From positions 496,001 to 560,000 of the forward strand of contig JAHLKD010000007.1 of assembly GCA_025526935.1 (NCBI GenBank): a stretch of DNA of 64,000 nt. Direction: 5' to 3'. The stretch is from Cladochytrium replicatum (taxonomy: Eukaryota > Chytridiomycota > Chytridiomycetes > Cladochytriales > Cladochytriaceae). The notes beneath the pieces were generated by a model. The model worked only from the letters and a program-made list of their open reading frames with translations, ran no database searches and was not told where the DNA came from. The position numbers and the translations under genes were made by a program. This document shows, one piece after another, positions 15,132 to 27,007 of the stretch (position 1 is the stretch's first letter; each line of letters starts with the position of its first letter).

Positions 15132-16973
15132 TTATCCTTCAACTGCATCCTTAGCAAACCTGATTAATGATCCATAAGCATTTACAACTTCTAAAGCCTC
15201 AGAGAGCTCCGTGAATCCGCTTTCGCTTTTCCCCTTTTTTCCCTGAACCTCACTTCTCACTGCTGCCACCCATTCCTCGACCATACTCGCATCAAGCTCA
15301 CCCGCGTTTCCACTCTCAATGATCCCCGCCAGAAGCAATCCGTAAAGTAGAACTGCAAAAGCTGCGCTCTCAAGTCCATCTGGACTGATCGGAACACCTT
15401 TCAGGAGTACATTGATCATCTTCTTCGGAGTAAATCGCACAGAAACGGACTCTGATCTGACAGACACTGTGGATGGGAAGTAGAGATTGGCTCGCAGCAT
15501 CTGATCTGCAAGATCGAGTCGGAATGTCGTCGATCGCACGCCCTGATTAGAATGATGAGTGGCTACTCAAGTAGCAGTGCACTTGTGCGCCGTACCCGAA
15601 CAAAATCGAATTGAGCTGGCAAGGGCAAGGAGCGAATTCCATCGTGCAGCATCTCAGCAAACTCAGTGACGTCCCACGACTTGCCTCGATATGCAGCCAG
15701 ACATATCTACGAAAGGGATTGTCGTAAATGCTATGGACCAAAGAATCGGTCAGCAAAATCAACCTGCTCGATGAGGTCTTGGACATCATCCGCACTTTGA
15801 TGTGCCATTACATCTTGAGGTGCGAGTATTTCGGAGCCAACCGCCTTGATCCAAGATACAAAAGCGTTTGCAACTTTATCACGCTTAACGCTATCGGCTT
15901 TGATATTTAGTCTGGACCTATTCGACGGCAGTTGATCTCCACTCAAGGAGAATCCAAAGATGCGATCAATAATCGTCTCCCTGAGAAAGTCTCCGTCTCT
16001 GGTTAAACAAGCCCGAGCAAAACGTAAGCTACTCACCATGATAAAGCGCATGGTCAACTGAGAGGAGCTCTGCAATAAAGCGGACAATCGCACTGCCTTT
16101 TGCGTACTGTACATTCGGTTACTCTTGATGCTGAAATATGTTTAGCCGGTGTACCTTATCTTCGTATTTTGGTGTAACTGTGGTACCCACTCCGTCATTC
16201 GTATCTTTTCGCTTCTCCAAGTCCTCGACGTTTTCATCGAGGTCGCCATTGTCTTGATCCATCGGTTCAACTGGGATTCTGACTTCATTCCAGAATTTCC
16301 TAGCCTGCTCAAGTGCAGCTAGGAAACCAGTGCCTAATTCTCCGAGCTCGTCTCGTTTGTCCGCAGGTTCCCTGACACTCGATCGCCTGTTCGGCACTTT
16401 ACCAACATCTTTTGTGCGTCGAGCAAAAAGATTTCGGAATGGCTCTGAGCCATGAATGCGAAGAATTTGTCTCAGAATTGCCACGGCCTCGATCACACAC
16501 ACCGTTGGTGCTGATTCTGAGAGGCAATAAAGATCCCAGAGATCATTCACTACGTTTCTGGAAACAAGGGTGAGATTTCTCTGAGATCCTATACGTGATG
16601 TTTCGTTACTCTGTTGGAGCGAGCCGTCTTGTTATCAATGGAACGAGGTTTCGCAATGCAATGTCATCTTAGACTATTTCAGCCAAACAGTCCAGAAAGG
16701 ATTACCATATTTTTGCTCACATTCTTTTTCTTCTAGCGGATTTTTGAAAAGAGTAGAATAGTATTCCGGCATTTGAATCGGCATTGGCACATTGCCTGGG
16801 TCCTTCGCCCATTTCGCGGATACCAACGGTACGGGAACGGAGACTTTCCCAGTAAACGCACGAATTCCGGTGTTATGCCTCGCTATCTTCGCTTCCGCCG
16901 TCCGAGGATTGTATTCAGGCTCCAGCCAGTCCCAGGTATTGGACAAGTGTTGTTCTAGCTCGGCAGATTCCAT
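15132..16973 (-). CDS. Unrecognised multi-exon protein
   Basis: This is a coherent minus-strand gene of about five exons. I do not recognise the family. The first exon (from ATG 16973, MESAELEQHLSNTWDWLEPEY) carries a Pro-rich segment with VPVPLVSAKWAKDP. The next (16119-16550) begins VVNDLWDLYCLSESAP and ends with an acidic linker rich in Asp and Glu. Later exons are helical and leucine-rich (SALLQSSSQLTMRFIM, FADRFFG, then 15132-15539 with FRLDLADQMLRANLYFPSTV and LESAAFAVLLYGLLLAGI). No signal peptide or catalytic motif is seen; one hydrophobic stretch could be a buried helix or a membrane segment. Codon use resembles neighbouring intact genes. Function unknown; the exon joins are approximate. 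Confidence 0.55.
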
Positions 16974-17189
16974 TACCGACGACACGTTATCCAATTTTGG
17001 CAGTTAGCATCACATTTTTGATTTGATTTTCATCCAATTTAGTGTTAAAAAAGTAATACAAACATTTGGGTGCTACACTGAGTCTTTCGATGCTCTTAGG
17101 AATGCAGATGATTTGTGCTCATAGCATTTGAAACGATCAGAAATTGCTCAAAACATGGCTTGCATTAGTGAGATTTCGTTCTTTCCCCG

Positions 17190-18150
17190 GTTAAGCAAAG
17201 AAGGATCAAATAAAAGGTCAAAACGAGGGAGTAAATCGACGTGCAGCTCGTGAGGAAGAGCAACATGAAGCGGAACGACCAAATAATGAATCGGCGTTCG
17301 TTGCGCTCACGGAGAAAGTGGAACTGTATTCCAAATTGCGTTCTGGAGAAGGAAAACTTCGTTTTGTGAGATCCCTTTTCAACTCAGTACTCACATTCCT
17401 TGCACCGAGGATGAAGATGCTCATAGAGTCATTGGTTGATTTTGTTCACAAGAATCATGACTTCCCGGGTGACGACGAAGACGAGCAACATGAAAAAACA
17501 AACGGAAGGTTGAAGATGAGGAAGCGGATCTGTGGGTTGAAGTGATTGACGAATTTGACCTACCCGTGGGACGACATTCAGAAAAGCTGAAGCGATACAG
17601 CCAGTAAGAATATTCAATTGCTTCTCTAAGATTCTTGCTGATCCGATGTTATGTTTGTGAGCGCAGGAGAGAATGCTTGCGGTCGAGTTGATGGATTATG
17701 AACAACGGGTGGAGATGAATGAACCATGTGTTCCGCAGATATAATCAGAGGGGAAGAGAGGAAGCATGGGAAGCACGCGGCTTAAAGAAATCAAAGTTAC
17801 TTCAAGCTTTCCACTTTTTACACAGTGAAGGATTGTTTCACACACAGTGGACCACTAGATTGGAGTTGAGGCCACAAGTTCTATGTCGTTCCAAGGAAAT
17901 CCGAACCATTCGTGTTGGCTGCTATCAATTCTCGCAGGATAAGGAAACGCGAACGAAACAGATGAAAGAGATCGACAGGTTATGAATTGAGACCTTCAAA
18001 GGGCCGTGCTTATGAATTGAGCGCTCGTGAGAAGAGAAAAGAGAGATTGAGGAGCGACGGAAGCTGCTTGAGCAGCGCGCCAAACGAAGAAGGGTTCATG
18101 GGGAGGAGGTCGCGGATTCTTCAAGGAAGATCACGGACACGGGCTAAGCG
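17190..18150 (+). pseudogene. Decayed CCDC174-like (splicing-associated coiled-coil) gene
   Basis: Fragments in order resemble CCDC174, a nuclear coiled-coil protein: GVNRRAAREEEQHEAERPNN..AFVALTEKVELYSKLRSGE (17205-17345), VEDEEADLWVEVIDEFDLPVGR (17505-17575), YEQRVEMNEPCVPQ (17697-17740), GCYQFSQDKETRTKQMKEIDRL (17918-17982), AYELSAREKRKER and IEERRKLLEQRAKRRR (18005-18090). They lie in different frames, with in-frame TGA codons near 17981 and 18011 and no convincing introns to repair them. A 12-bp direct repeat (TTATGAATTGAG at 17980 and 18010, 30 bp apart) sits exactly where the frame breaks. Decay is favoured over unusual splicing, but base-calling errors are not excluded. Confidence 0.5.
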
Positions 18151-18395
18151 ATGATGATGAATTTATTGATGCATTGTATTTCTTTCGTTCAGGGACAGCT
18201 GTGAGCTCCTTTTAAGTTGGACACTAAGGTTGTCAATATCATTCCGCACATTGAAACTTTGTTTCTTGATGGCGCTAGGCATGAGATCATGCTTACAAAC
18301 TATGCTCCGTGCAGAAATGCGATATACAACACAATTGGAAGGTCGTTAAAACTCATTGATATCTTTTCTAAGCCACTTGGTTGTTGCGTGCGCAA

Positions 18396-19513
18396 ATGAA
18401 TCCAAAAAAGCGGAAGCTGATGCCTGTCACAGCAAAAAGTTCCGAACAAGCGTCAAAGCGGCGAAAATCAGCTCCAAACCTTCGAAGTGGGGGAACATCT
18501 GAAACGGGACACCATGTAGAGAAGCTAAACACTCAACAAAGAATATCACGATTTCATACCTTGATCAAACAACTCGACCACTTGAAAGAGGAGCAGCGGA
18601 CACTGCGAAACAAATTAACCGGATCACCCGATGATAAAGCTCGTGCTCGAAAGAAAATTAAAGTGGAAAGCGACGAATCCTTCGCTCATGGACTTGGCGG
18701 AGCGATTGAACAACAGATAAAGGATATTGAGCGTGAGATCGAGGGGCTCGGCGGGTTGGATGCATATCAGAAAGCTAGCTTGAAAGGTGGAAACGAGAAG
18801 CTGGGCAAAGGTGCATGCGGTCGTTTTTTGGGCCACTACCTTCGATCCCTTCATAAAGAGAGAAACCGGAAGTTGAGATTGCTTGATATCGGGGCGCTTT
18901 CAATAGAGACATACGCCAGGCATTCTTCTTTTGTCAAAGTTCACGCCATCGATCTCAACCCACAATGCGCTGGAGTGTTGCGACAAGACTTTTTTGAACG
19001 GCCGTTACCAGGATCAGAGGAGGAGACTTTTGACGTTCTATGTTTGAGTTTGGTTGTCAACTTTGTTCCTAATGCCACGAGAAGAGGTATTCTCGCAAGT
19101 TACAAACTTGTTGGTGCATCATCAAAATCTGACTTCCCTGCCCAGGTTTAATGCTCCAAAGGGCGAAACTGTTTTTGAAGCCAGGAGGCCTTCTCTACAT
19201 CGTTTTACCCCTCCCTTGTATCACAAACTCGAGGTATCTAACTCATGATCATTTCCTCGACATATTTGCCTGGCTTGATTTGGACCTGGTTACCTACCAC
19301 CATTCCAAGAAGCTCGCTTCTTACGTATTTAAAGCGAGGGGAGGTGTCGAGCCGAAGCCAGGTTCGACGAAGGAGGGAGATAAGCAAACGCCGTTTCCAA
19401 AACGCCTTATCAACGATGGCCCAGGAAGAAACAACTTTGTCATAGTGCTTGAAGGTGGACCTGAGTCTGTATTATCACAACAGAACGATAAACCAAAACT
19501 CAAAACATCCTAA
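18396..19513 (+). CDS. BMT2: 25S rRNA adenine-N1 methyltransferase Bmt2
   Basis: This SAM-dependent enzyme makes m1A in helix 65 of 25S rRNA during 60S assembly in the nucleolus. Exons 18396-19086 and 19146-19513 give 352 residues; the first ATG in frame is 18396. The Lys/Arg-rich N-terminus suits nucleolar targeting. Family blocks are RISRFHTLIKQL, GGLDAYQKASLKGG, LRLLDIGALS, the SAM-binding acidic end VHAIDLNPQ, DFFERPLP, LCLSLVVNFVPNATRRG, LFLKPGGLLYIVLPLPC and TNSRYLTHDHF. About 90 residues precede the GGLDAYQKA block, longer than in yeast. It converges with NMD3; the two stop codons are one base apart (19511-19513 and 19515-19517). Confidence 0.9.
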
Positions 19514-19514
19514 A

Positions 19515-21472
19515 CTAAGCCCATGCTGCCTCTTCATCGTCGATTGTCATGCCCTCAAGGTCGTCAAGAAGTTCATCCACATTAATTTCTGGGAAGTCAG
19601 CCTCCGCTTCCTCTTCCAGGTCCTCCATATCATCGTCCATATCATCTTCTGCAGTAAGTCGTGGTTTCTGGCCATGGGAATCTAGAAACAAAACCATTAA
19701 AATCTCATTCTACACTGACGACCGTAAAATGCATTACCTTTGTACAAGTTGACCATTCCTCTGAGTTCCGCGTCCTCCTCAAGATCACGCAAGAACAACT
19801 CGTAGTCTGCCTCAGCTCTCTGTACATCGACAGCTGCTTTACGTCCGACGGTTCCCTCTTCTCCTTCTTCCTTGACCATAGTCTTGAGTCGCCAGTTGCG
19901 TCCACGGTTTTTCCGTCGCCGGTTCGGGAACGATTTTTTGACGAGCACGACGTCAGGAAGCATGGAGGCAGTGGAGGGGTTGGCGGCGAGCGCATCAAAA
20001 TGCTCGTTGTTAAAGTTCGATGTGAGAAGAAGGTACCCCATGGCGTGATCTCCTCCACGCAATACGTTTCCAAGGTGGGTTCTAATGATGTACGTTTGTG
20101 AAAGGTCGTTCGCGGGAGCAATTTCAACGGTCGCGAGCGCGTACTGATAAATATACCGTTCAACATTGCATTATCTAAATGAGCGGAATGCAGATATTCA
20201 CCTTGCTGTTGCGAACATTTTCCTGTTGCACCTCGATCACGTAAAATTCGGTTAGCTGGCTTGCGTCGCACAGTGACGTGAAAGGATGCTCGAAATACAC
20301 ATTTGGACGAACTTCGGCTGCCTTCAGTGTATTGGGATCGAGAAGGTACAATGTGTTGCTGACCCGAACGCAGAGACTGAGAGGATTGATGTTTCCGAGC
20401 GATCGCGCCAACTTTGGAGGCAAACACACGAGGTCATCCTACCCAAACGTGTTAATTACATTCGGGATAAATAATGAGAATACTTTACCTTGCAAATTGG
20501 TGCAATTTCAACAGAATACGTGTATCGGAAATTTGCGGTGTTTGAACGAATGTCAGATGAAATAAGCTGCTCCGACCCTCTCGACCTGGAAATGGCTAGT
20601 TAACTGGCAAACTCACTTATGCACTCGCAAAATGAGTATACCTGCATGGAACGACTGCAGAAAGAAAATCAACCATTTTTATGGGGTGAGGTCGCTGAGC
20701 ATAGTAGAAGTCGATTCCATCTTTCATTTCTTTGATGTTTGTTGTGTCTTTGTGGGCATTGTGCTTCAGGATAAGCTGCTCAAGCCATAAGAAAGTTCGC
20801 TTGTGCGAAACCTTAAAAGGCGATGAGCTTAAACATATGAAATGTATTTATCACCGCTCTGTTACCTTTTGTCGAACCTGGACGACCGCCTTCCATGTTT
20901 GTTGTGCTTCCACTCTTGCACAATCGTCACAAAACTGGTGTGCAACAATGAATTCGACAATAAAGGTCTGCTGCAACAGAGTAGATGCGAAAACCTACGC
21001 GCACAGATTAGTTGATGATTTCTCTTTTTCAAAAATGCATGACGCACCTCTTTTTGAATGGTCACCTTGACTTTCAATCTTCTCGAGTGAGGCTCGGTCC
21101 AAATGAATCCCGCGTCCACCAATCTCGCAGTTCCCCCAATCTTCAGCTTCTTCAAACACAGTGCGAGCAGCTGAGCGCTTTCCAGTTCGGCGACAACCCA
21201 ATAGTTAGGTGGCTGCAAGTATCGGTTGCAGCCCCTGCAGAAATGAACGGTCGACTGCTTCGGAATTCCATCAGTGATATCGACGGTACTTTGAATGCAG
21301 GGAATGCACAAGTTCGCTGGATTCGGCGGGATCAGAACTCCGCATGAAGCACAGAGACTGCATGAAAGAAAACCAATTAATTTCAGATTTCATACTCTAG
21401 ATATTCAGCATACATGCGAGCCTCCGTCCGCGCTGGAGTGTAAGCGAAGCTGGTATCCATGTTGCTGGACAT
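19515..21472 (-). CDS. NMD3: NMD3, 60S ribosomal subunit nuclear-export adaptor
   Basis: Nmd3 binds the late pre-60S particle and the exportin Crm1. The ATG at 21472 starts a 59-nt exon (MSSNMDTSFAYTPARTEAR) ending at 21414. The next exon starts at 21357 with the zinc-binding pairs LCASCG and LCIPCIQ, then CRGCNRYLQPP, WVVAELESAQLLALCLKKL and GFIWTEPHSRRLKVKVTIQKE. Later exons (20600-20870, 20000-20430, 19720-20060) read as family members do, for example PKLARSLGNINPLSLCVRVSNTLYLLDPN and MGYLLLTSNFNNEHFDAL. The acidic C-terminus (DDDMEDLEEE..FPEINVDELLDDLEG) holds the leucine-rich NES-like region. It has about seven introns. It is paired tail to tail with BMT2, another 60S-assembly gene. Confidence 0.92.
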
Positions 21473-21904
21473 TTCGGTGGTAAGCCGATGAAAACCTGAC
21501 AGGACAGCCACACCGAGGTACTGTTGTTGAGGAGCACATCTTCTGGGTTGTCGTGCTCACGTGTGGCTCGCTGTGGGAGGTGACATATCTCGGTTTCGAC
21601 TCTCCCGAGAATCCGCACTTTACGAACAGCGACCCGATGGCGAACACGATCCTGCTGAAGCTAAGAAATTGGCCCCACTAAACTGCTCTTACAGGGGAAT
21701 GACACGAGATACGGAGAAGCGAGCTCATCGCACATAGCAGTTCACAGTCTGCAGACTTACTGGATACACAAGATCCGAGTGCACAGCTGAGAAGAGTTAA
21801 AGCAACCGATTAAAGTACTCGCATTACATAGGTTATTGTAACAAGAGCAGAGAAGCAATTAGAACATAGAGTAGACTTCTCATGCCACCACGAATAAAAT
21901 TAAT
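21473..21904. other. Spacer between NMD3 start and expansin-like gene end
   Basis: About 430 bp containing the NMD3 upstream region. No conserved peptide, tRNA or repeat was found. Confidence 0.5.
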
Positions 21905-23696
21905 TCAGAGAGGTAACTGTTCCTTGAAGTTGGTTCAAAGGTCGATATAGTAAGAGTCGGGTTCAGCTCCAGTCGGGGGAGTGAAGCTTGTAATTCCAGG
22001 CGAGGATGTGAAGACTTCTCCAGATGCTCCAGTGACGCGAACTGCGATCGCAAGGTTGAAAGGGCAACTTTCTTGTGAGATAGTATAGTCCAGGATCCAT
22101 GGCGCTCCTGAGGTCTGGAGGTGGTGTAGTTGGGATCATGGACGAGTGCAGTCCATGTGGAAGTGTTCGCCCCTTGAATCTCGATGTTGACCACGGAGCC
22201 AACTCCAGCAGTGTTCACCACGGAGAGGGCCATGTAGTAGCTCGATGCGCCTTGACTGAGCCAGAGATAAGCGTTGCCGAGAGTAGGGCATTTGGTACGA
22301 CGGTAACGGGTCGGAATCACTGATCATAAAGAAATTGAGTTGAGTGGGAAGGAAGTACATATGAGAGTCTGCAAACCTCCATCGACAAGAGACCCTGCCT
22401 GCAACCGTGACATTGCGATATCGGAAAGGTCAAGGTGGATGCTGTCGGAGGGAAGCGGGCATTCGTACGTAAACCGCGAACCTCAACACCGTAATGAACA
22501 AAATGAGATGGCGTGGAAATACCGACCATGATTCGATTTACTTAGAGTGATCAATGCCTGGACCACAGCACCACTTCGAGTTGGCACTGCAAGGGCAACT
22601 GTCGACCACAGTCAAAACAACGGGAGGCGAGTATCCAGGTTCTCCAGGCTGATAGTCGGTCCCATCTTTCTTTGTGCTAACCAGCTCAAAGCACTTGATA
22701 TACATAAGCTAAGGAGTAGAAAGATTCCGTATGACACATACTCTCCACAGCTAAGATAGTTATCACGGTCTCCAGGAAGGGACCGCCAGAACTGTGAGTA
22801 GTAGTCGCCGTTCGGTGAAGCAAAGTTTCCACGGAAGGTAACGTTCATAGGATCTGCGCAAAGCTGAGGGTAGGACTTGCAAAACGCGTCGCACATCGTG
22901 CCGAGCTGCGATTTGGCATCGGTAGCAGTGGAATAGAGACCTCACATTCCGAGACCACGAGCATCGCCGTTCGTAAGACCAAAGTGAGTCGAGCGCGAAA
23001 AGTGCCACCCCACATTGTCCGTTAGCGATATCCCTTCAGGGAACATGTTTCCGGACGCACACTGACGAGGGGGTGGAAACGCAGTTCGCGGATCCACAGC
23101 TGAGGCAGTTCTCTGATGTCAAATCATTCTTGCAATAACTAGGACAGCAAACATTGTCCACGAGTGTCCAGGATCCACAATTTGAAGCAGAAACAGATGG
23201 GTAGGGAGCCTGAGTGTGAGTTCCAGTTGGGCCGAGAGTGGTAGTCGTGGTCGTGGTTTTGGTAGTGGTAGAGAAGTAGCCACAGCAGTGCGCGTAGAAG
23301 AATATGCGGGGGCTGTCACTGTTTTTTTCGATGAGCTGGCTGATGTCTGGGTTGTCTTCGAAGTGGTGGGTAGTAGTCGACGCGGTCTTTGAGCTTGACG
23401 AGCTCGAGCCAGGAACGCACTGAACAGATCGTATCAGTTGCACAAAAAAAATAAAGTTTTCGACAGCTTGCCTGAGAAAAGTACAGGTTTGTGATCTGAC
23501 AAGCATCCCCAGCTGTGCAGCAAGTCGGGTCAGTCCAGCCGCTTCCTCCTGTTGCCTTAATGCCGAGTCAGCCAAAGTCAAATCAGTATTAAATATCCCA
23601 TCAAACACCAGCACAAGCTTGGCGCTGCTCGAGATTGCTGGGCGTTGCAGAGCAGGCAAGAGCACCTCCCAGGATCAAAATCATGGTGGTGTTCAT
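21905..23696 (-). pseudogene. Secreted CBM1 + expansin-like protein, carrying a nonsense codon
   Basis: From ATG 23696 there is a signal peptide (MNTTMILILGGALACSA). Across an intron (GT at the GTGTTTG near 23615) comes a fungal CBM1 cellulose-binding module (GGSGWTDPTCC, GDACQ, NLYFSQC). A Ser/Thr-rich linker follows, then a second Cys-rich module (NCGSWTLVDNVCCPSYC..LTSENCLSCG), a barwin/DPBB expansin domain (THFGLTNGDARG, LGTMCDAFCKSYPQLC, TVVDSCPCS, WCCGPGIDH, HLDLSDIAMSRL, VIPTRYRR) and an expansin C-domain (YYMALSVVNTAGVGSV, WTALVHDPNYTTSRPQE). An in-frame TGA sits where Cys is expected before GLYSTATDA (about 22944). The intron joins after SCGE and after GIDHS do not keep frame with any GT-AG pair I found. 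It is probably a recent pseudogene of a cell-wall-loosening protein. Confidence 0.65.
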
Positions 23697-23923
23697 TGTG
23701 GGGCTGAAGAGATTAGATCAGTCATCAGCCCGCCTTTATCTTTTTAAAAATGCTGATTGCATTAAGGGTGTACACCCGTTCTTCAATGCAAATACCAAAT
23801 TTATTGCATTTGCATAGCATCCTGTGCCCAGATCAGCAAGGTTCCATCACTACCTCATTGAAAATTTTGTGATTCTCAAATTTATCTCACCAGCGCCACG
23901 CTGCTCACTTTCCGGCAGGGTAG

Positions 23924-26054
23924 ATGCAAGACTCGGTGCTGCTGCGTATTCCCGGCTCGAAGGAGTTCGTTCCCGCTACATTGACCCTGAATCGCTTCGA
24001 CATATCATGTTCGGAAGAACAGCACACGCATCATAATGGCCACATCGGGAGCTTCCCCCTCTTGTTCGTGTTCGCCATCACTGCCCTTCACCCTGGGCCG
24101 AACGTTCCCAAAACGGATGCTGATATTGGAAAGGAAGTCCTCCGCTCTTCTACCAGCAAGCCCGAAGACCGTAACTTGCGTCTTCTTAAAGAAGCCGTGA
24201 CTCTGCTCCATGATTCGGAATCTGTCCCCGACACCCCAATCGGGTTTATCATTCACACGATCGTCACACCTCCGAAGAAGAAGTTTTCTCATATTCGACC
24301 TTACTACGATCCTGTTGTTGTGCTTGCGAATGCAAATATCGTCACAAAGTGGATCCTCGGGGTTAAGAATGCATTGCGCAGCTTTGGTGAAGGTTTGGGT
24401 CAACATTATCGAGCGACTTCAGCTTCTTACGCTTACTTTTAATTTCATTTAGATAATCGCCGGCGCAAGTTGATGATCCTGTACAACCCCTTTGGCGGAA
24501 CTAACCAAGCCAAGCATCGTTGCGATAACTTTGTTCGACCTATGCTAGATCTGGCGGGAGTTGAGTACGATGTGCAAGGTGCGTAGTACATAACGCATTT
24601 CGAACTCTTCAATCTAATTCAATGTGTCAGAAACCCAGTTCCCCGGCCATGCAACTGAGTTTGCACACGTCGTCGATACTTCTGTGTACACTGATTTGAT
24701 TTGTATCAGTGGAGACGGACTTCTACATGAAGTTATCGACGGTTTGCTCCACAGAGAGGACTGGGAGACCACAGTTCAGAATCTTGCGGTTGGTTACGTC
24801 GGGTCTGGAACCTCCAACGGGATGGCTAGAACATTGGACGTTCCCTTTACCGAGCATGCCACATTGGCAATTATCAAAGGTGCCTGTCTCTTTTTACTCC
24901 AACTGCTTAAATCCCTGATTTTTGTTTTGCTGTTTTGCAGGTGACACTCGAAAGATCGATTTGTTTTCCGCAGAGGCTGGGAACCGTGTGTACTACTCTC
25001 ACCTGACGTTGACATGGGGCTTCATTGCCGACTGTGACATCGAGTCTGAGGCATATCGTTGGGTCGGAAGCGAGCGGGTGACTGTTGCCGCTCTAGTGCG
25101 TGTTGCGAACTTGAGGCGGTACCACGGAAGTTTGTACGCTATTCCAGTAGACGACAGCGAGATTCCTTCCGCGTACAGGCCTTTCCAGAATTCGTTCAAG
25201 CGACGTCAGAGCGGAGGCGGGTCATCAAACCGTGAGGCGGCCACTAAAGCAGCGGCTGTCTTGGAAAAAGCGAGAGCCAAGCGGGATGCATTAGCCCAAA
25301 ATGGAGATGACCCTATCGCCAAGTTTGAACGCTTTGGTCCTGTCAGGTCTCACGCGAGTGATGATTTTACCAAATGTGAGTGATTTCAAAACAGGATTAA
25401 TGATAACATGTAACACTCTTCGCCTTAGACGCTATTGCTATCGAAGAAGAAACTTTTACAACATTGACCATTTGCAAGGCTCCATGGCCAGCATTGGACT
25501 GGCTGGTTTGCAAGTACGCCCGCCTTTCTGACGGCTGCATGCATGTTCTCGCTAGTGGTGTTCAAAGCCGTCAAGAAATTCTGGGAGATCTCTTGGACCG
25601 GCTTACTGGAAACGGCCCCGACCTTCCTCACTACAGCTACTTCCGAGCGAAGGCTATTTATTTCTTCCCCACTTCCAGGTCGGAGGTGAATGAAGCCAAG
25701 CGATCAAAGTCCCTTGGTCGCCGTTTTATCAAGGAAGAAGGGGCAGGTGGTCCTCCGCCATTTCAGCGCAAAGGGTCATACGCTGCTTCGATCAACAGTA
25801 CGACTTCCTCGAACTCATCGGTTTTGCTTCCAGACCGTGCGGAGCTTAGAGAAGCACACAACCACGGCATCATTTCTCTTAGTGGCGAGCATATTCCATT
25901 TGGTCCCATTCGAATGGAGATCCATCCAAACATTCTCAAGGTCGTTGCTCCGATTTGGCTTGATGAGGATGTGAACACGTCTCCAAACGCCGGAGAGAGG
26001 ACGATGGCGGACGTGGTGGTTGATTGGATCAAGACGTGCGGTGGCCAGCCGTGA
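23924..26054 (+). CDS. Sphingoid long-chain-base (sphingosine) kinase
   Basis: This lipid kinase of the DAGK/LCB fold phosphorylates sphingoid bases. The start at 23924 is followed by a PH-like or regulatory region of about 150 residues. The catalytic domain begins after an intron (SFGE|DNRRRKLMILYNPFGG, acceptor near 24452). Motifs are NPFGGTNQA (phosphate loop), ICISGDGLLHEVIDGL (the SGDG variant typical of sphingosine kinases), VGYVGSGTSNGMA (GxGSGN-like), TLTWGFIADCDIESE.YRW.G and YHGSLYAIP. A lineage-specific insert rich in Ser, Gly and Ala (25190-25300) and another near 25700-25830 interrupt the C-half. It closes GEHIPFGPIRMEIHPNILKVVAP. Five introns keep frame. It likely acts at membranes in sphingolipid signalling. 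Confidence 0.88.
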
Positions 26055-27007
26055 AATATCGGGCCAAGGTGGCCACGATGTCCCATTATCTTTTTCTTTT
26101 TCGTTTACATCCATTTGAACTTTTTCGCGTCTCTGGTTGCTTTCTTTGGTTTGCTTCCTTCCTGCCAACGTATTCGTGGCGCCAGCTTAATGTCCACTCC
26201 AGCTTTCTCTTTTGGCTTTTAAATGGACGTAATCTCGCCAACATCGCCACCCAAGCCACTCAAGCCACTCAAATTTTTGACACAACAAACTGCTATATAA
26301 ACTCGACCCCCCTTCTAGCAAAGGAAACCAGAGGCCACTTCCACACAGAAATGGATTTGTCACTTTCACTTCCTAAAACGACAATGATTGTATCCGCTCA
26401 TAGAAGACAACCAACGCAGTCTGGACATGGAGTTTGTTTCACGCTGCCTTGGTTATCTGTCTATTTGAATATCGAACACTAGATGTGCAGATCCTATCTG
26501 GTATGATTTTGGTACAATATGAGGTCTTATTAATCCTAGACCGAGTAATATCTCGCTCAAGGATTAACTTTGATCTCACACTAACAACAATTTCACTATA
26601 GAACATTATGTTTCTATGATAATGAGAGAAGAAAGGAAAAAAAAAACTAAATATGGACAAAAAAAATAAACAAACTACCATGTTACTAACCCATATCATC
26701 AAACTTTTCTCCTTCCTTTCCCATTTTTTTCCACACGTTTCTTCAAAGTCCAGCAACACAAATAGCACTAAGTAAAACGAATCACTTACAGTTGCCGCGC
26801 GCCCGCTCCTCTACTTCATAAACAAATCTTACTCGCTACATTACTGATCACTCGCTACATTACTGATCAGTATTGAATAAATAGAACTGGATTCGAGAAC
26901 GTCAACTAGTAACAACAAGACTTCATCCATCAATGCCAGTTTTAATAACTTGGATGTTCGCAGCAATGTGATCAACTCCAACACATCGTGTGGCGCGGAC
27001 TCCAACT
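26055..27007. other. AT-rich intergenic region
   Basis: Contains the 3' flank of the sphingoid kinase gene, A-rich tracts near 26630-26670, and a 19-bp perfect tandem duplication at 26831-26868. No convincing coding frame. Confidence 0.6.
26831..26868. repeat. Two perfect tandem copies of a 19-bp unit
   Basis: The unit ACTCGCTACATTACTGATC occurs at 26831-26849 and 26850-26868, about 140 bp upstream of the dehydrogenase start. It may be a replication-slippage scar or a doubled promoter element. Confidence 0.9.

Noticed and set aside
21914-21916. Second nonsense codon in the expansin gene
   Set aside because: The TGA after YYIDL may simply be the natural stop; only nine residues follow, so I did not count it as damage.
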